A DNA stretch of 20,687 bases from a virus, in IMG/VR virus record IMGVR_UViG_3300020477_000167, positions 1 to 20,687 of that record. One strand, 5' to 3'. Position numbers and translations under genes: made by a program. The notes below the pieces were generated by a model. It worked only from the letters and a program-made list of their open reading frames with translations, was not told the origin of the DNA and searched no databases. Below are positions 12,017-19,567 of this stretch, one piece after another. Within the stretch, counting starts at the first letter, position 1. Every line of letters starts with the position of its first letter.

Positions 12017-13166
12017 AAGAGCCACCTGTTAATACTCCACCACTACCACCTGCTGAACCTGTTGTTCCTCTACCTGATCCACAAGTACCACCTGCACTTG
12101 TTACACTTCCGTTATTTGTAAAACTTCCCGCACATATAGCAACGACAACACCTCCTCCAGTACCACCACCGCCACCTGCATCTAGCTGCGCTGTTCCATC
12201 TCCTGTTACTCCATTTACGCCTGCTGATGTAATTTGTCCACCACTTGCTACTGTAATATCTCCTGTTGCATATAAAACTATATTAGAACTTATACCATTA
12301 GAAGTTCCAACAGTTCCTGCTCTTGAACTTGAGGCATTTCTTGAGTTATTTGTTCCCGCAGCACCACCTGTAATTCCTGTTCCACCTGTTCCTCCTGCAT
12401 CAGATGTCCAATATCCCCAATGAGTATATCCTGATGCACCACCTGCACCACCTGCACCTGCATAACTAACAGCAGTACCACCAGCAGTACCACCACCTTG
12501 ATAGTGGTTATAATAAGCTACTCCTCCACCTCCGCCACCACCAGAACCACCACCAAATGTATGTCCTGTTGCACCAGAGCCTTGTCCGTAACTACCTTCG
12601 CCACCTTGTCCTCCGCCTCCTGTTGTTAAAGTAGCAGCAGTAGAGCTTCCGTTTGTATGTGCAGCAGCAGAACCTGTAATTTCAACAGTTGCAGATCCAC
12701 CAACAGAGTTAGCTGTTGAGTTAATTCTTAAAGCCGGTTGTGAACTTCCTGTACTAAGTCCTTTTTCACGAGTTGATAGTGTTCCATCAATAGTTATATC
12801 ACCATCAACAAATCCATATAATCCCCAACATTGATTAGAAGTTGTTAATGTGAAACTTGAAGATACAGTTAAATTTCCATCAACTCTAAATAAACCAAGT
12901 TTATCTGCTGTTGTCGGTATCGTTCCACTTCCTATAGTTTGATTTCCATCATAAACTGCTAAAGATGAAGCTATAGTTTGTCCATTTACATTAATACCAT
13001 TACTCTCATAACCATTTCCAGTAGTAACTTCTACCTTCGTTCCACTACCTGCTGATGATGAAATTTTCTTTAAGTGCCAAAGTAAATCTGCAGATACATC
13101 TGTTCCCTCGTAAGGAGTATCTGATGAAGTTAAAGTAAAACCAAAGCGACTTGCACCAAAAGGCAT
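12009..13166 (-). CDS. glycine-rich tail fibre / adhesin (385 aa)
   Basis: Residues 1-165 are Ser/Thr/Gly-rich beta sequence with FVDGDITIDGTLST, typical of phage fibre shafts. Residues 185-285 are very Gly-rich (GGGGQGGEGSYGQGSG, GGGSGGGGGGGV, GGAGGAGGASG) with interspersed aromatic residues (YYNHYQ, YTHWGYW). Residues 300-385 return to beta repeats (VLYATGDITVASGG, NNGSVTSAGG). This matches Gly-rich fibres of marine phages and, in style, the polyglycine adhesins at the tips of T4-like fibres; the aromatic loops between Gly runs are the likely receptor-contact positions. AGGAG precedes the ATG. Confidence 0.8.
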   Translation of the reverse strand: MPFGASRFGFTLTSSDTPYEGTDVSADLLWHLKKISSSAGSGTKVEVTTGNGYESNGINVNGQTIASSLAVYDGNQTIGSGTIPTTADKLGLFRVDGNLTVSSSFTLTTSNQCWGLYGFVDGDITIDGTLSTREKGLSTGSSQPALRINSTANSVGGSATVEITGSAAAHTNGSSTAATLTTGGGGQGGEGSYGQGSGATGHTFGGGSGGGGGGGVAYYNHYQGGGTAGGTAVSYAGAGGAGGASGYTHWGYWTSDAGGTGGTGITGGAAGTNNSRNASSSRAGTVGTSNGISSNIVLYATGDITVASGGQITSAGVNGVTGDGTAQLDAGGGGGTGGGVVVAICAGSFTNNGSVTSAGGTCGSGRGTTGSAGGSGGVLTGGSYG

Positions 13167-13175
13167 GTTATTCTC

Positions 13176-14219
13176 CTAACTCATATTCAAGAGAGAGTTC
13201 AAGTAAACTACTGTAGCACTTGCATCAACTCCCATGAATGTAAGAATATCTACTGCACCTGCAGCTGTTGACAATGTTAATCCTCCGGCACCTGCTGTTT
13301 TTGCAGTTATATGGGATCCACCATTTATTGTGATTGCATCTATATCCATTGTCCTTGAACCTGTACCATCTTGTGTAACTATCAATGTAAATGTCCATAC
13401 TCCCTGTGCTGGAACATTTGTAAAATCTATATCATCTACATTATGAGCTAAAGTAACTGTTCCTGTGTTTCCATTTGCTAGGTCAATAGCTAAATCTGTT
13501 GCGGATGTTACTGCTTGATCTGTTTCTGCATAGTCTTTTAATATTGCAGCTGATAATACTTGATCTGCAAATTGTACTTCAGCAGATGGATCAGCAAATT
13601 GGTCCAGTCTTGTAGCAGTAGTAGCTTTTGCATCTAACTGTGTTTGTGCATTAGAACTTAATGTATTTATATATTGGAACTCTGTACTTGTAACAGACCC
13701 ATCAGCAATCTTAGTAGCATCTATTGCAGCAGATGCTTTAATGTTTGCATCTTCTATGTTTGTTATAGAGTTTCCTGTGCCATCAGCATCTATTGTTTTA
13801 TTAGTTAAAGTATCTGTTGTGCTTGCTGTAAATCTTGCTGTTCCTGCTGATCCACTACTGTAATCCGCTACCATTACTGTATCTAAAGCATCCCATATAT
13901 CTTCATAATGCTGTTGCATTGGGGAGACTCTAACCTTAGTGCCAGAAGAATGTGATAATCCTGAACCTGCAGCTGAACCTGTTTGATACCTATTATCTGC
14001 TGTTGATGTTACTGCTGTTGTTCCACTAATTGTTCCATCTATAAATACATACTCCCTAGATGATGAACTATCTGGATCTATTACCAAGTAACATGGTGAA
14101 GTTAATCCAGAAATTGAAGTTAAATTTAATGTTGTATCTGTAGCACCTAATGTACTAGATAATGTTGTTTCAAATGCGTTTCTTGTAAACGACTCTGCTG
14201 CTTTCCTCGTATGTGCCAT
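13176..14219 (-). CDS. tail fibre / stalk protein (347 aa)
   Basis: The first 110 residues (MAHTRKAAESFTRNAFETTL, then a beta-rich domain with YVFIDGTISGTTA) form the probable attachment domain. The middle contains TDTLTNKTIDADGTGNSITN and IEDANIKASAAIDATKIADG, followed by SVTSTEFQYINTLSSNAQTQ, a sequence module found again and again in tail fibres of marine and other phages. The C-terminal part (from about residue 230) is a beta domain with a Gly/Ala-rich end. It probably links the tail to the Gly-rich fibre encoded next. A promoter lies 60 bases upstream of its ATG. Confidence 0.8.
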   Translation of the reverse strand: MAHTRKAAESFTRNAFETTLSSTLGATDTTLNLTSISGLTSPCYLVIDPDSSSSREYVFIDGTISGTTAVTSTADNRYQTGSAAGSGLSHSSGTKVRVSPMQQHYEDIWDALDTVMVADYSSGSAGTARFTASTTDTLTNKTIDADGTGNSITNIEDANIKASAAIDATKIADGSVTSTEFQYINTLSSNAQTQLDAKATTATRLDQFADPSAEVQFADQVLSAAILKDYAETDQAVTSATDLAIDLANGNTGTVTLAHNVDDIDFTNVPAQGVWTFTLIVTQDGTGSRTMDIDAITINGGSHITAKTAGAGGLTLSTAAGAVDILTFMGVDASATVVYLNSLLNMS

Positions 14220-14279
14220 AATGTCCTGTCCATAGCACCACCTCTATTAACTTATATATTTTCCTTTATCTTGAATTTT

Positions 14280-14288
14280 ATTATATCA
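14280..14288 (-). promoter_or_regulatory. extended -10 promoter element TGATATAAT before the fibre genes
   Basis: TGA-TATAAT on the minus strand is a perfect extended -10 sequence; its TGA is also the stop codon of the beta-propeller gene. Transcription would start near 14273, giving a leader of about 54 bases before the fibre gene. No -35 hexamer is evident, as usual for extended -10 promoters. It would let fibre and downstream genes be expressed apart from the head genes. Confidence 0.6.
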
Positions 14289-16259
14289 TACTCCAAATTC
14301 GTATATCCCCAATTCACCAACTCCGAGAGCTGCAAGAGAAGAAACTGATGAAGTTTCTCCAGCTTGGATTTGTCCTCTTATAGTTATAAAACAAAAAACC
14401 ATAGTAGATCCTTGTTTAGATATTTCCTGTACAGGGAGTGTTACATTTTCTACAATACCTCTAACTGTTTCCTCTGGTCTATATAAATTAACAGTTACTG
14501 ATTTACCTTCTAACCTCTGTATTGCATCAAATATTTTCTGACCTATTCCCGGTATATTCTTAGGAGTCTTTCCGGGTCTCTCTATTCTATCAGATACATT
14601 AATAGGCATTTTAACAATAACATCTTCTGGTTCTGGGAAAGCACGAACTGAAAACGAATATACATAAGGTGTGTATGTCTGTCCACTACCAGAAGTTAAT
14701 GTTATCTTTGGAACCAACCATCTTGCATTAACATTAACCATTGGTTCTTCTTCTCCATCTCCATCAACTTCTACATTTTCTATTGTCTTGTATCCTGAAC
14801 TCGTTGGAGATTCTAAATCAGATAGTTCTGTAGAATATTCTGTTAAAACAGAAGACCCTCCAGACATTGAGTTTGTAAATACTCTTGATCCTATCCATTG
14901 TTTAGCTTGTGAAGTATAGAAGTCTCCTGCTGGTAATATAATATAACCACTTGATACGTACTTTGTAATATCTTGTTTCACAACTCCAATATCTTTTAAG
15001 GTGAAAAACAAAATATCATTAGCTACTGTTATTCCTTGTACTTCTTTACTTGAACTTCCATAATATATATTTCTAGCAACTCCTAAAGTTGGTAAAAATA
15101 TAGACCATAAATGTGTCTCACTACCATCTTCTATAACACCCATATAGACCTGTTCTCTTGTTTTGAAAAACTGTACTGGTCCTCTATCTACAGTTGTTGA
15201 GTCATCTCCCCATTCTTTCATCAGTTGTCTCCGTGATAATATATAAAGATTATCTGCAGCTGCTATTTGGGCCATATATAATCTACCAATGTATCCATTT
15301 GTCTGTTGATTTTTTTGTTTAGAACCTACGAAAACAATTCCATTACTCTCTATAATATCAGTTAATTCTTCTCCTTCAAAAAATGTTTGTCCTTTTATGT
15401 TTAATCCAGAATCATCTTTAATAGAGTAAACGTATCCGTTGCTTGAAGCTGCAAGTATTACAGCACCTGCATCTGTTAAACCTACCCAGCTTGTATTATC
15501 TGGTAGATCTTTGACAACATTTATAGTTGATCCTGACTGAACATCATAAAGTATCCCATTAGTACCATCTACACCAAAGATATAATCTTTTGCAGTCCAT
15601 ACTCTTGTCCAGTTTTTACTTGTAGTATTGTAATCTGACCATGTAGTTGTTGATACATCATACTTCCTTATCTTTCCATTAGTTCCATCACTCATAGCAA
15701 CATATAAATCATCACCATAAACTGTTATATCTTTAACAGTTCTTGATGGGTTTCCAGAATCTGGATCTGTTGATGCCCACGTACCACCATTATCACTTGA
15801 ATAATATATATTATGTCCATCTCCTACATATAGAACATTATTAGCTGATACCATAACTTGATTAGTAGCATTATCAGATCTAGCTAATGTTACATCATTA
15901 TGAAGCTGTACTTTATATTGATCTCCCTTTTCTCCAGCAAACTTAAAAACATCAATACCTTTGCTATCAAAAAATCTTTTGAAATCATTAGGTCCTTGGT
16001 CCCTTTGGTGTGCTTGATCTAATCCTTGACCTCCAGAAAAATCTGATCTTCCATAGCTTTGACCAAACTCTGCTCTAAACTCCTCTGGTATTTGTGATGT
16101 ATTGATCTGTTGTGCTGATACGGGTGCTGTTGTAAGACTTAATTCTCTACCCGGTGCTGTTGCTAATCTTAATAAGACATCAGTTATCCCATCATTAATG
16201 GATGCCTCATAACCCCATGCTAGAGGTCTTGATACCTGAGAACTTGTAGGTACTGGCAT
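14286..16259 (-). CDS. beta-propeller-like tail protein (657 aa)
   Basis: Residues 130-430 consist of repeated four-stranded units with motifs such as NVLYVGDGHNIYYSSDNGGT, DDLYVAMSDG, DYIFGVDGTNGILYD, GVILAASSNGYVY-type strands and GIVFVGSKQ. SSDNGGTW (154-161) is an Asp-box. This fits a beta-propeller. Residues 430-657 are another beta domain, with VTVNLYRPEETVRGIVENVT near the end. In P22-type phages a propeller protein stabilises the packaged DNA below the portal; a hub or tail-spike-like role is equally possible. It lies two bases after the head-tail adaptor candidate, in the expected place. The ATG lacks a clear ribosome-binding site and may rely on coupling. Confidence 0.65.
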   Translation of the reverse strand: MPVPTSSQVSRPLAWGYEASINDGITDVLLRLATAPGRELSLTTAPVSAQQINTSQIPEEFRAEFGQSYGRSDFSGGQGLDQAHQRDQGPNDFKRFFDSKGIDVFKFAGEKGDQYKVQLHNDVTLARSDNATNQVMVSANNVLYVGDGHNIYYSSDNGGTWASTDPDSGNPSRTVKDITVYGDDLYVAMSDGTNGKIRKYDVSTTTWSDYNTTSKNWTRVWTAKDYIFGVDGTNGILYDVQSGSTINVVKDLPDNTSWVGLTDAGAVILAASSNGYVYSIKDDSGLNIKGQTFFEGEELTDIIESNGIVFVGSKQKNQQTNGYIGRLYMAQIAAADNLYILSRRQLMKEWGDDSTTVDRGPVQFFKTREQVYMGVIEDGSETHLWSIFLPTLGVARNIYYGSSSKEVQGITVANDILFFTLKDIGVVKQDITKYVSSGYIILPAGDFYTSQAKQWIGSRVFTNSMSGGSSVLTEYSTELSDLESPTSSGYKTIENVEVDGDGEEEPMVNVNARWLVPKITLTSGSGQTYTPYVYSFSVRAFPEPEDVIVKMPINVSDRIERPGKTPKNIPGIGQKIFDAIQRLEGKSVTVNLYRPEETVRGIVENVTLPVQEISKQGSTMVFCFITIRGQIQAGETSSVSSLAALGVGELGIYEFGV

Positions 16260-16260
16260 A

Positions 16261-17178
16261 TCAAGTAAAACTTACACCATATAGATCAACACCAGTAGAG
16301 AACCTACTCCTCTGTTCTCTTCTAGCTCTATCTAGTAGCACTCCATAATACCTAAGTAAAGCATTTCTAATTCTCTCACCAGAACCTAGAGGTACACCCC
16401 TTATCTCTAAGCTTTCTGTTATAAAGTTTTGTGTAGTTGTATCTACATCTAGTTCTGACAACATCTGTGCTACGGCACCTACCATAACTATTTGTTCGTG
16501 AAACTCATCTAAACCAGATACTGTATTCAAATTATCTGATTCTCCACTTGGTCTTACAAATGAAGCAGCATACACTACGTATACACTCTTACCACTCGTA
16601 GGACCTGTAGGAAATTGAACAGCAGCATTTGTAGAACTTGGTGTAAAATCAGTTAATAATTCAAGTGCAATATCTGAATAGTTTGTAGTTGATGATGTTG
16701 AATTATTTATTTTAGCTTGTAATATTCTTTTACAATTAGCTGCTATCTCTACATACTGAGTTGATGTTGTTGTTAATGTTGCTGTTTTAACTGCATATAA
16801 AGCTGGATACAAACCAATAATTTGATCTCCAATAGCATTTGCTACATTCATTCTTGGATACTTAGGTTTTAGAATTATATCAGCACCTGCACTATGTGAA
16901 TCTATAGTTGAACCTAATCTAGCTCTTTCAACAGTAATAGTTCTAGTAACAGTATTGATTGCTTCTACCATAAGAAGTTCTTGACCTATCTCTAATATAG
17001 ATCCCGAACCAACAAGTTCTTCTTCCTCCGGGGTCCATAAGTTAGCATCATAGGTTATTGAAGTTGTTGATGGAGAATTGTCTATACCACTTGTTAATTG
17101 AGAAATTGGTTCTTGTTCATCAACTGGTCTTAGATATTCTCTATATGTTCTATCTATTAGTTGTGCAAATGTACTCAT
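16261..17178 (-). CDS. head-tail adaptor / connector candidate (305 aa)
   Basis: The protein starts MSTFAQLIDRTYREYLRPVD, a helix, then a beta domain with EEEELVGSGSILEIGQELLM and ITVERARLGST, then VANAIGDQIIGLYPALYAVK, a second beta part, and a helical C-terminus (IRNALLRYYGVLLDRARREQ). Helix plus beta-sandwich proteins of this size after the capsid gene are typical adaptors that join portal and tail. The ATG is coupled to the 55-residue gene by TAATG. A P22 gp4-like position is a reasonable comparison, though sequence motifs do not prove it. Confidence 0.55.
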   Translation of the reverse strand: MSTFAQLIDRTYREYLRPVDEQEPISQLTSGIDNSPSTTSITYDANLWTPEEEELVGSGSILEIGQELLMVEAINTVTRTITVERARLGSTIDSHSAGADIILKPKYPRMNVANAIGDQIIGLYPALYAVKTATLTTTSTQYVEIAANCKRILQAKINNSTSSTTNYSDIALELLTDFTPSSTNAAVQFPTGPTSGKSVYVVYAASFVRPSGESDNLNTVSGLDEFHEQIVMVGAVAQMLSELDVDTTTQNFITESLEIRGVPLGSGERIRNALLRYYGVLLDRARREQRSRFSTGVDLYGVSFT

Positions 17179-17345
17179 TACAATCCCATACCTGTTCTAC
17201 CTAATCTAGCAACACCAATACCCACATACATAACATCTTCTTCGAATGGATCTGGAAATGATTTAACAAAGCTATCACTTATAACTGAACCAGATTCCAA
17301 AACTGTAGAGGTCTTACCCTCTTTGAGCATAATCAGAATACCCAT
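17178..17345 (-). CDS. hypothetical small protein (55 aa)
   Basis: The frame encodes MGILIMLKEGKTSTVLESGS and continues with FPDPFEEDVMYVGIGVARLG to a C-terminal GMGL. It fills the gap between two structural genes exactly: 6 bases after the upstream stop and TAATG with the downstream start. The middle (SFVKSFPDPFEEDVMYVG) is like small phage virion proteins, but no family is named. The ribosome-binding site is weak (AGAAAG), so coupling may matter. Confidence 0.65.
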   Translation of the reverse strand: MGILIMLKEGKTSTVLESGSVISDSFVKSFPDPFEEDVMYVGIGVARLGRTGMGL

Positions 17346-17351
17346 GGGATT

Positions 17352-17684
17352 CTAACTTTCTCTAAATATTAAATTGACTATTCTCTCTGCGCTTTCACTA
17401 GAAGCTGAAACTACCTGTAGGTATCCAGAAGATGCAAAAGCCCATCCAGAAGGATCTGCCCTTACAACATCCCCATCAGAAGCTGTATATGATACAGCTG
17501 ATCCATCAGTTTCTTTTACATCTATCCATGTTGATCCATCAGTAGAATACTTAAAGGTTACTGTTGAACCTGTAAATGTAGATGGAAAAATAATTCCGCA
17601 TAATAGTTGTGAATCTGTGTTTACTGCATCACTATCTGTTCCACTAGCTGCTATTGTTGCTTTTTTTATTACTATTCTTGCCAT
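17352..17684 (-). CDS. small beta-rich structural protein (110 aa)
   Basis: The product starts MARIVIKKATIAASGTDSDA and has regular beta strands (STVTFKYSTDGSTWIDVKET, GYLQVVSAS, RIVNLIFRES) that suggest an Ig-like or jelly-roll sandwich. Such proteins directly after the capsid gene are often head decoration proteins; that is by position and fold only. GAGGAT is the ribosome-binding site. A strong hairpin lies between this gene and the capsid gene. Confidence 0.65.
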   Translation of the reverse strand: MARIVIKKATIAASGTDSDAVNTDSQLLCGIIFPSTFTGSTVTFKYSTDGSTWIDVKETDGSAVSYTASDGDVVRADPSGWAFASSGYLQVVSASSESAERIVNLIFRES

Positions 17685-17714
17685 AATATCCTCTATTCTA
17701 ACATACCCACCAGA

Positions 17715-17740
17715 CCGCTAAGGTGGTTTAGCGGCCTTAG
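17715..17740 (-). promoter_or_regulatory. hairpin after the capsid gene, two competing stems
   Basis: CCGCTAA (17715-17721) pairs perfectly with TTAGCGG (17728-17734) around a 6-base loop. An alternative stem uses CTAAGG (17718-17723) with CCTTAG (17735-17740); the two overlap and exclude each other. No T run follows on the minus strand, so this is not a standard intrinsic terminator. It may protect the 3' end of the capsid message, be a processing site, or reduce read-through. Confidence 0.55.
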
Positions 17741-17756
17741 TGAGTAATGTTTTTAA

Positions 17757-18791
17757 TTAAGCTACGTATTTTATTTCGCCATGGAATTGCTGTGGACCGA
17801 AGTCAAAAGCCATTTCCATATAGACTGCTTTAGCTATTCTTGCTTTATCATCTTGATCAATATCTCTTACGAACATTGTTCCGTATCCCGGAATGTTCAA
17901 GAATACTGGCTTAACAAATGCTAAATCAATGATATAACATCTGTTTGCTGGCAAGTAATCTGATAGCGCCATACCAATAGTTCCGAATGGTGTTACAAGT
18001 GTATCAATATCAACACCTCCAACATTTCGATCTCTTGGTAAGATACCATAATTAGTAGAACCAGAAGCTGCTGTTCCCTTAATTACTTCATTGTTTAGAT
18101 CAAGTAATTGTGATGGTGAACAGAACAATACTGGATTCTTCATTGGTGCGCCTGCATCATACATTGTTTTCATCAAGTTAGATACAGCTGACCAAGATAG
18201 TTTTTGGTTTGAACCTGAACCATCTCCTGCTGTGTCATGATATTCCCAGTTACCGCCTGTGAGGTTAGTATGTGCTTGTAATCCTCTCATTTGTCGGTTT
18301 CCGGAAGTTCCATCATTGTATGTGCCATTAAAAGCTTGATATTCAACTTTCTTCGCTACTGTTTCAAGTAGTAAAGACATTTGATATGCAAGTTCATCTG
18401 TAATTGGGTTATTACCCTCAAGACTCAATTTGTCAATTGAGTTCTTATAGTTGTTTGATAGATCAAACGGCACTATTTCCCCAAATGCTGCTTGCGCTGT
18501 AAATGTAACTTGTACTGCTTCATGGAATATTTCCAAACACCCTTGAACAGATGCTCTGTCCTGACCAGAGTATGATGGTGATTCACCCTCTGCTGCTGGT
18601 GTTACAGAAGAAACAGTTACATTATCTTGAGTTTGAAATTGAAAGAATGTTGAGTTAGTAACAATTCCACCATTCAAACCTCCTGCTGCAGCAAGTAGTG
18701 GAGTTCGTGTCGGAGTAATCTTAAACAATTCGCCTGTGAAGTTATTAATATCACTAGCTACTATTGGGTTTGCCCCGCTTATTGCGGCCAT
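17757..18791 (-). CDS. major capsid protein, HK97-fold type (344 aa)
   Basis: The 344-residue protein begins MAAISGANPIVASDINNFTG, then TPTRTPLLAAAGGLNGG, and TFFQFQTQDNVTV with an acidic, Gly-rich loop (PAAEGESPSY). EIFHEAVQVTFTAQAAFGEI, the ELAYQMSLLLETVAKKVEYQ helix, and FCSPSQLLDLN follow, all as in HK97-fold capsid proteins of the SU10/DUF5309 kind. It is preceded by a scaffold-like gene and followed by structural genes. The leader has AGGGGGGAAGG some 12-18 bases from the ATG. Codon use is slightly less AT-rich than in neighbours, as expected for the most expressed gene. Confidence 0.85.
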   Translation of the reverse strand: MAAISGANPIVASDINNFTGELFKITPTRTPLLAAAGGLNGGIVTNSTFFQFQTQDNVTVSSVTPAAEGESPSYSGQDRASVQGCLEIFHEAVQVTFTAQAAFGEIVPFDLSNNYKNSIDKLSLEGNNPITDELAYQMSLLLETVAKKVEYQAFNGTYNDGTSGNRQMRGLQAHTNLTGGNWEYHDTAGDGSGSNQKLSWSAVSNLMKTMYDAGAPMKNPVLFCSPSQLLDLNNEVIKGTAASGSTNYGILPRDRNVGGVDIDTLVTPFGTIGMALSDYLPANRCYIIDLAFVKPVFLNIPGYGTMFVRDIDQDDKARIAKAVYMEMAFDFGPQQFHGEIKYVA

Positions 18792-18844
18792 GTTTAATCT
18801 TTTCCTTCCCCCCTAATTGCTTAGAGTTTGTTCTTCTTATACTT

Positions 18845-19306
18845 TTATTTATTTTCTTGTTTTACACGATCTCTCATGTACAACTTTGCTCGTATAGATT
18901 CCTCAACAGTCCCCTCATTGACTACTGTATTCAATATTGCCATTGGATCTTCTTCACCAACAGGTACTGACTGTTGTTGCATGGTTTCTAGTCTGGCATC
19001 AGATTCAACTATTTTTTCAGCTGCTACATCATTGTTGCTTTCTTGTACTAAGTTAGCTTCAATTCCATAGTTTTCGGCTAGCCAAGTTGATAAGTCCTCG
19101 GTATTTAATTTACCGGAATAAAGGTCTGCTGCCATCTTACCTGTTCCTTTGTCTGGATCTAGTCCAACTTCTTTGAACAAATATTTTTTAGCAACTCCTT
19201 CAAGTTCCTTATTCGTTTTTTCTAAGCGCTTTGTGTAATCTCTAAAAGATTCCTCACCCTTAGATTCTTCCTCTGCCACAATATCCTCTTCTGATATTTT
19301 ATCCAT
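18845..19306 (-). CDS. scaffold-like protein (153 aa)
   Basis: An acidic, almost wholly helical protein begins MDKISEEDIVAEEESKGEES and has a charged coiled-coil (RDYTKRLEKTNKELEGVAKK) and a basic C-terminal end (IRAKLYMRDRVKQENK). Acidic N-terminus, coiled coil and basic C-terminal helix directly before the capsid gene is the standard layout of phage scaffolding proteins, where the basic end binds the capsid subunit. The ribosome-binding site is GGAGTATAGGAAAT. No sequence family is named. Confidence 0.7.
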   Translation of the reverse strand: MDKISEEDIVAEEESKGEESFRDYTKRLEKTNKELEGVAKKYLFKEVGLDPDKGTGKMAADLYSGKLNTEDLSTWLAENYGIEANLVQESNNDVAAEKIVESDARLETMQQQSVPVGEEDPMAILNTVVNEGTVEESIRAKLYMRDRVKQENK

Positions 19307-19311
19307 ATTTC

Positions 19312-19425
19312 CTATACTCCTTCTCTATCATTATTCACATTCTCTATTAGCGATAGGGTTTCCAATAGGTGTGGTTCTATATTGTTACTAACTAAAAGTG
19401 AAAATTCCGCCTTAGAACTAGGCAT
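19312..19425 (-). CDS. short open frame in the leader of the scaffold/capsid operon (37 aa)
   Basis: The frame starts MPSSKAEFSLLVSNNIEPHL and ends VNNDREGV, five bases before the scaffold-like gene. The stop region doubles as its ribosome-binding site (GGAGTATAGG). Two in-frame GTG codons lie just upstream and the frame is open further, so the true start is uncertain; there is no good ribosome-binding site for the ATG. Amphipathic residues suggest a real peptide, but it could be non-coding leader. Confidence 0.4.
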   Translation of the reverse strand: MPSSKAEFSLLVSNNIEPHLLETLSLIENVNNDREGV

Positions 19426-19448
19426 TTGCACCACAACGATTTGATACT

Positions 19449-19517
19449 TGGTAAGTACGTTGGCTCTCTTACCAGAATGGTGATCTATTTATATACTGCC
19501 GGATTCTACCTACGGCA
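19449..19517 (-). promoter_or_regulatory. structured 5' leader with two hairpins
   Basis: Near the predicted transcript start the leader has TGCCG (19497-19501) pairing with CGGCA (19513-19517) around 11 bases, and then TGGTAAG (19449-19455) pairing with CTTACCA (19468-19474) around 12 bases. A hairpin within the first few bases of a message often protects it from decay; the second could control translation of the short frame after it. Confidence 0.5.
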
Positions 19518-19525
19518 TCAAAACT

Positions 19526-19534
19526 ATTATAACA
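19526..19534 (-). promoter_or_regulatory. extended -10 promoter (TGTTATAAT) for scaffold and capsid genes
   Basis: TGT-TATAAT on the minus strand is a perfect extended -10 element, with transcription expected near 19519. No -35 consensus is visible; instead ATTAG-CC-CTAAT, a 5-bp inverted repeat at 19542-19553, lies about where the -35 site would be, a possible site for a regulator. The stop of the previous gene is followed by a weak stem (AGGA/TCCT) and TCTTTTTT, a possible weak terminator just before the promoter. Confidence 0.7.
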
Positions 19535-19567
19535 TATAGATATTAGGGCTAATTAAAAAAGAAGGAC

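Noticed and set aside
12290-12496. Frame of 68 codons rich in Val, Leu and Gln on the minus strand
   Set aside because: It is an out-of-frame reading of the Gly-rich fibre gene; its composition follows from Gly codons.
14146-14232. A 28-codon minus-strand frame starting MDRTLWHIRG with a good ribosome-binding site
   Set aside because: It overlaps the fibre gene almost completely in another frame, and its sequence has no sign of a protein. The AGAGGTGG site may instead serve the fibre ATG 13 bases further on, so I leave it out, with some doubt.
16874-16882. Another TGATATAAT on the minus strand
   Set aside because: It lies in the middle of the head-tail adaptor gene with no nearby start codon of another gene, so it is probably chance in AT-rich DNA.
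17374-17721. Plus-strand frame of 115 codons opposite the small structural protein
   Set aside because: It is the mirror of a Ser/Thr/Asp-rich gene; there is no ribosome-binding site and the strand is wrong for this operon.
19307-19567. tRNA gene in the gap upstream of the scaffold-like gene
   Set aside because: The hairpins do not form a cloverleaf, and no T-loop consensus (GGTTCGAAT-like) or acceptor stem is present.
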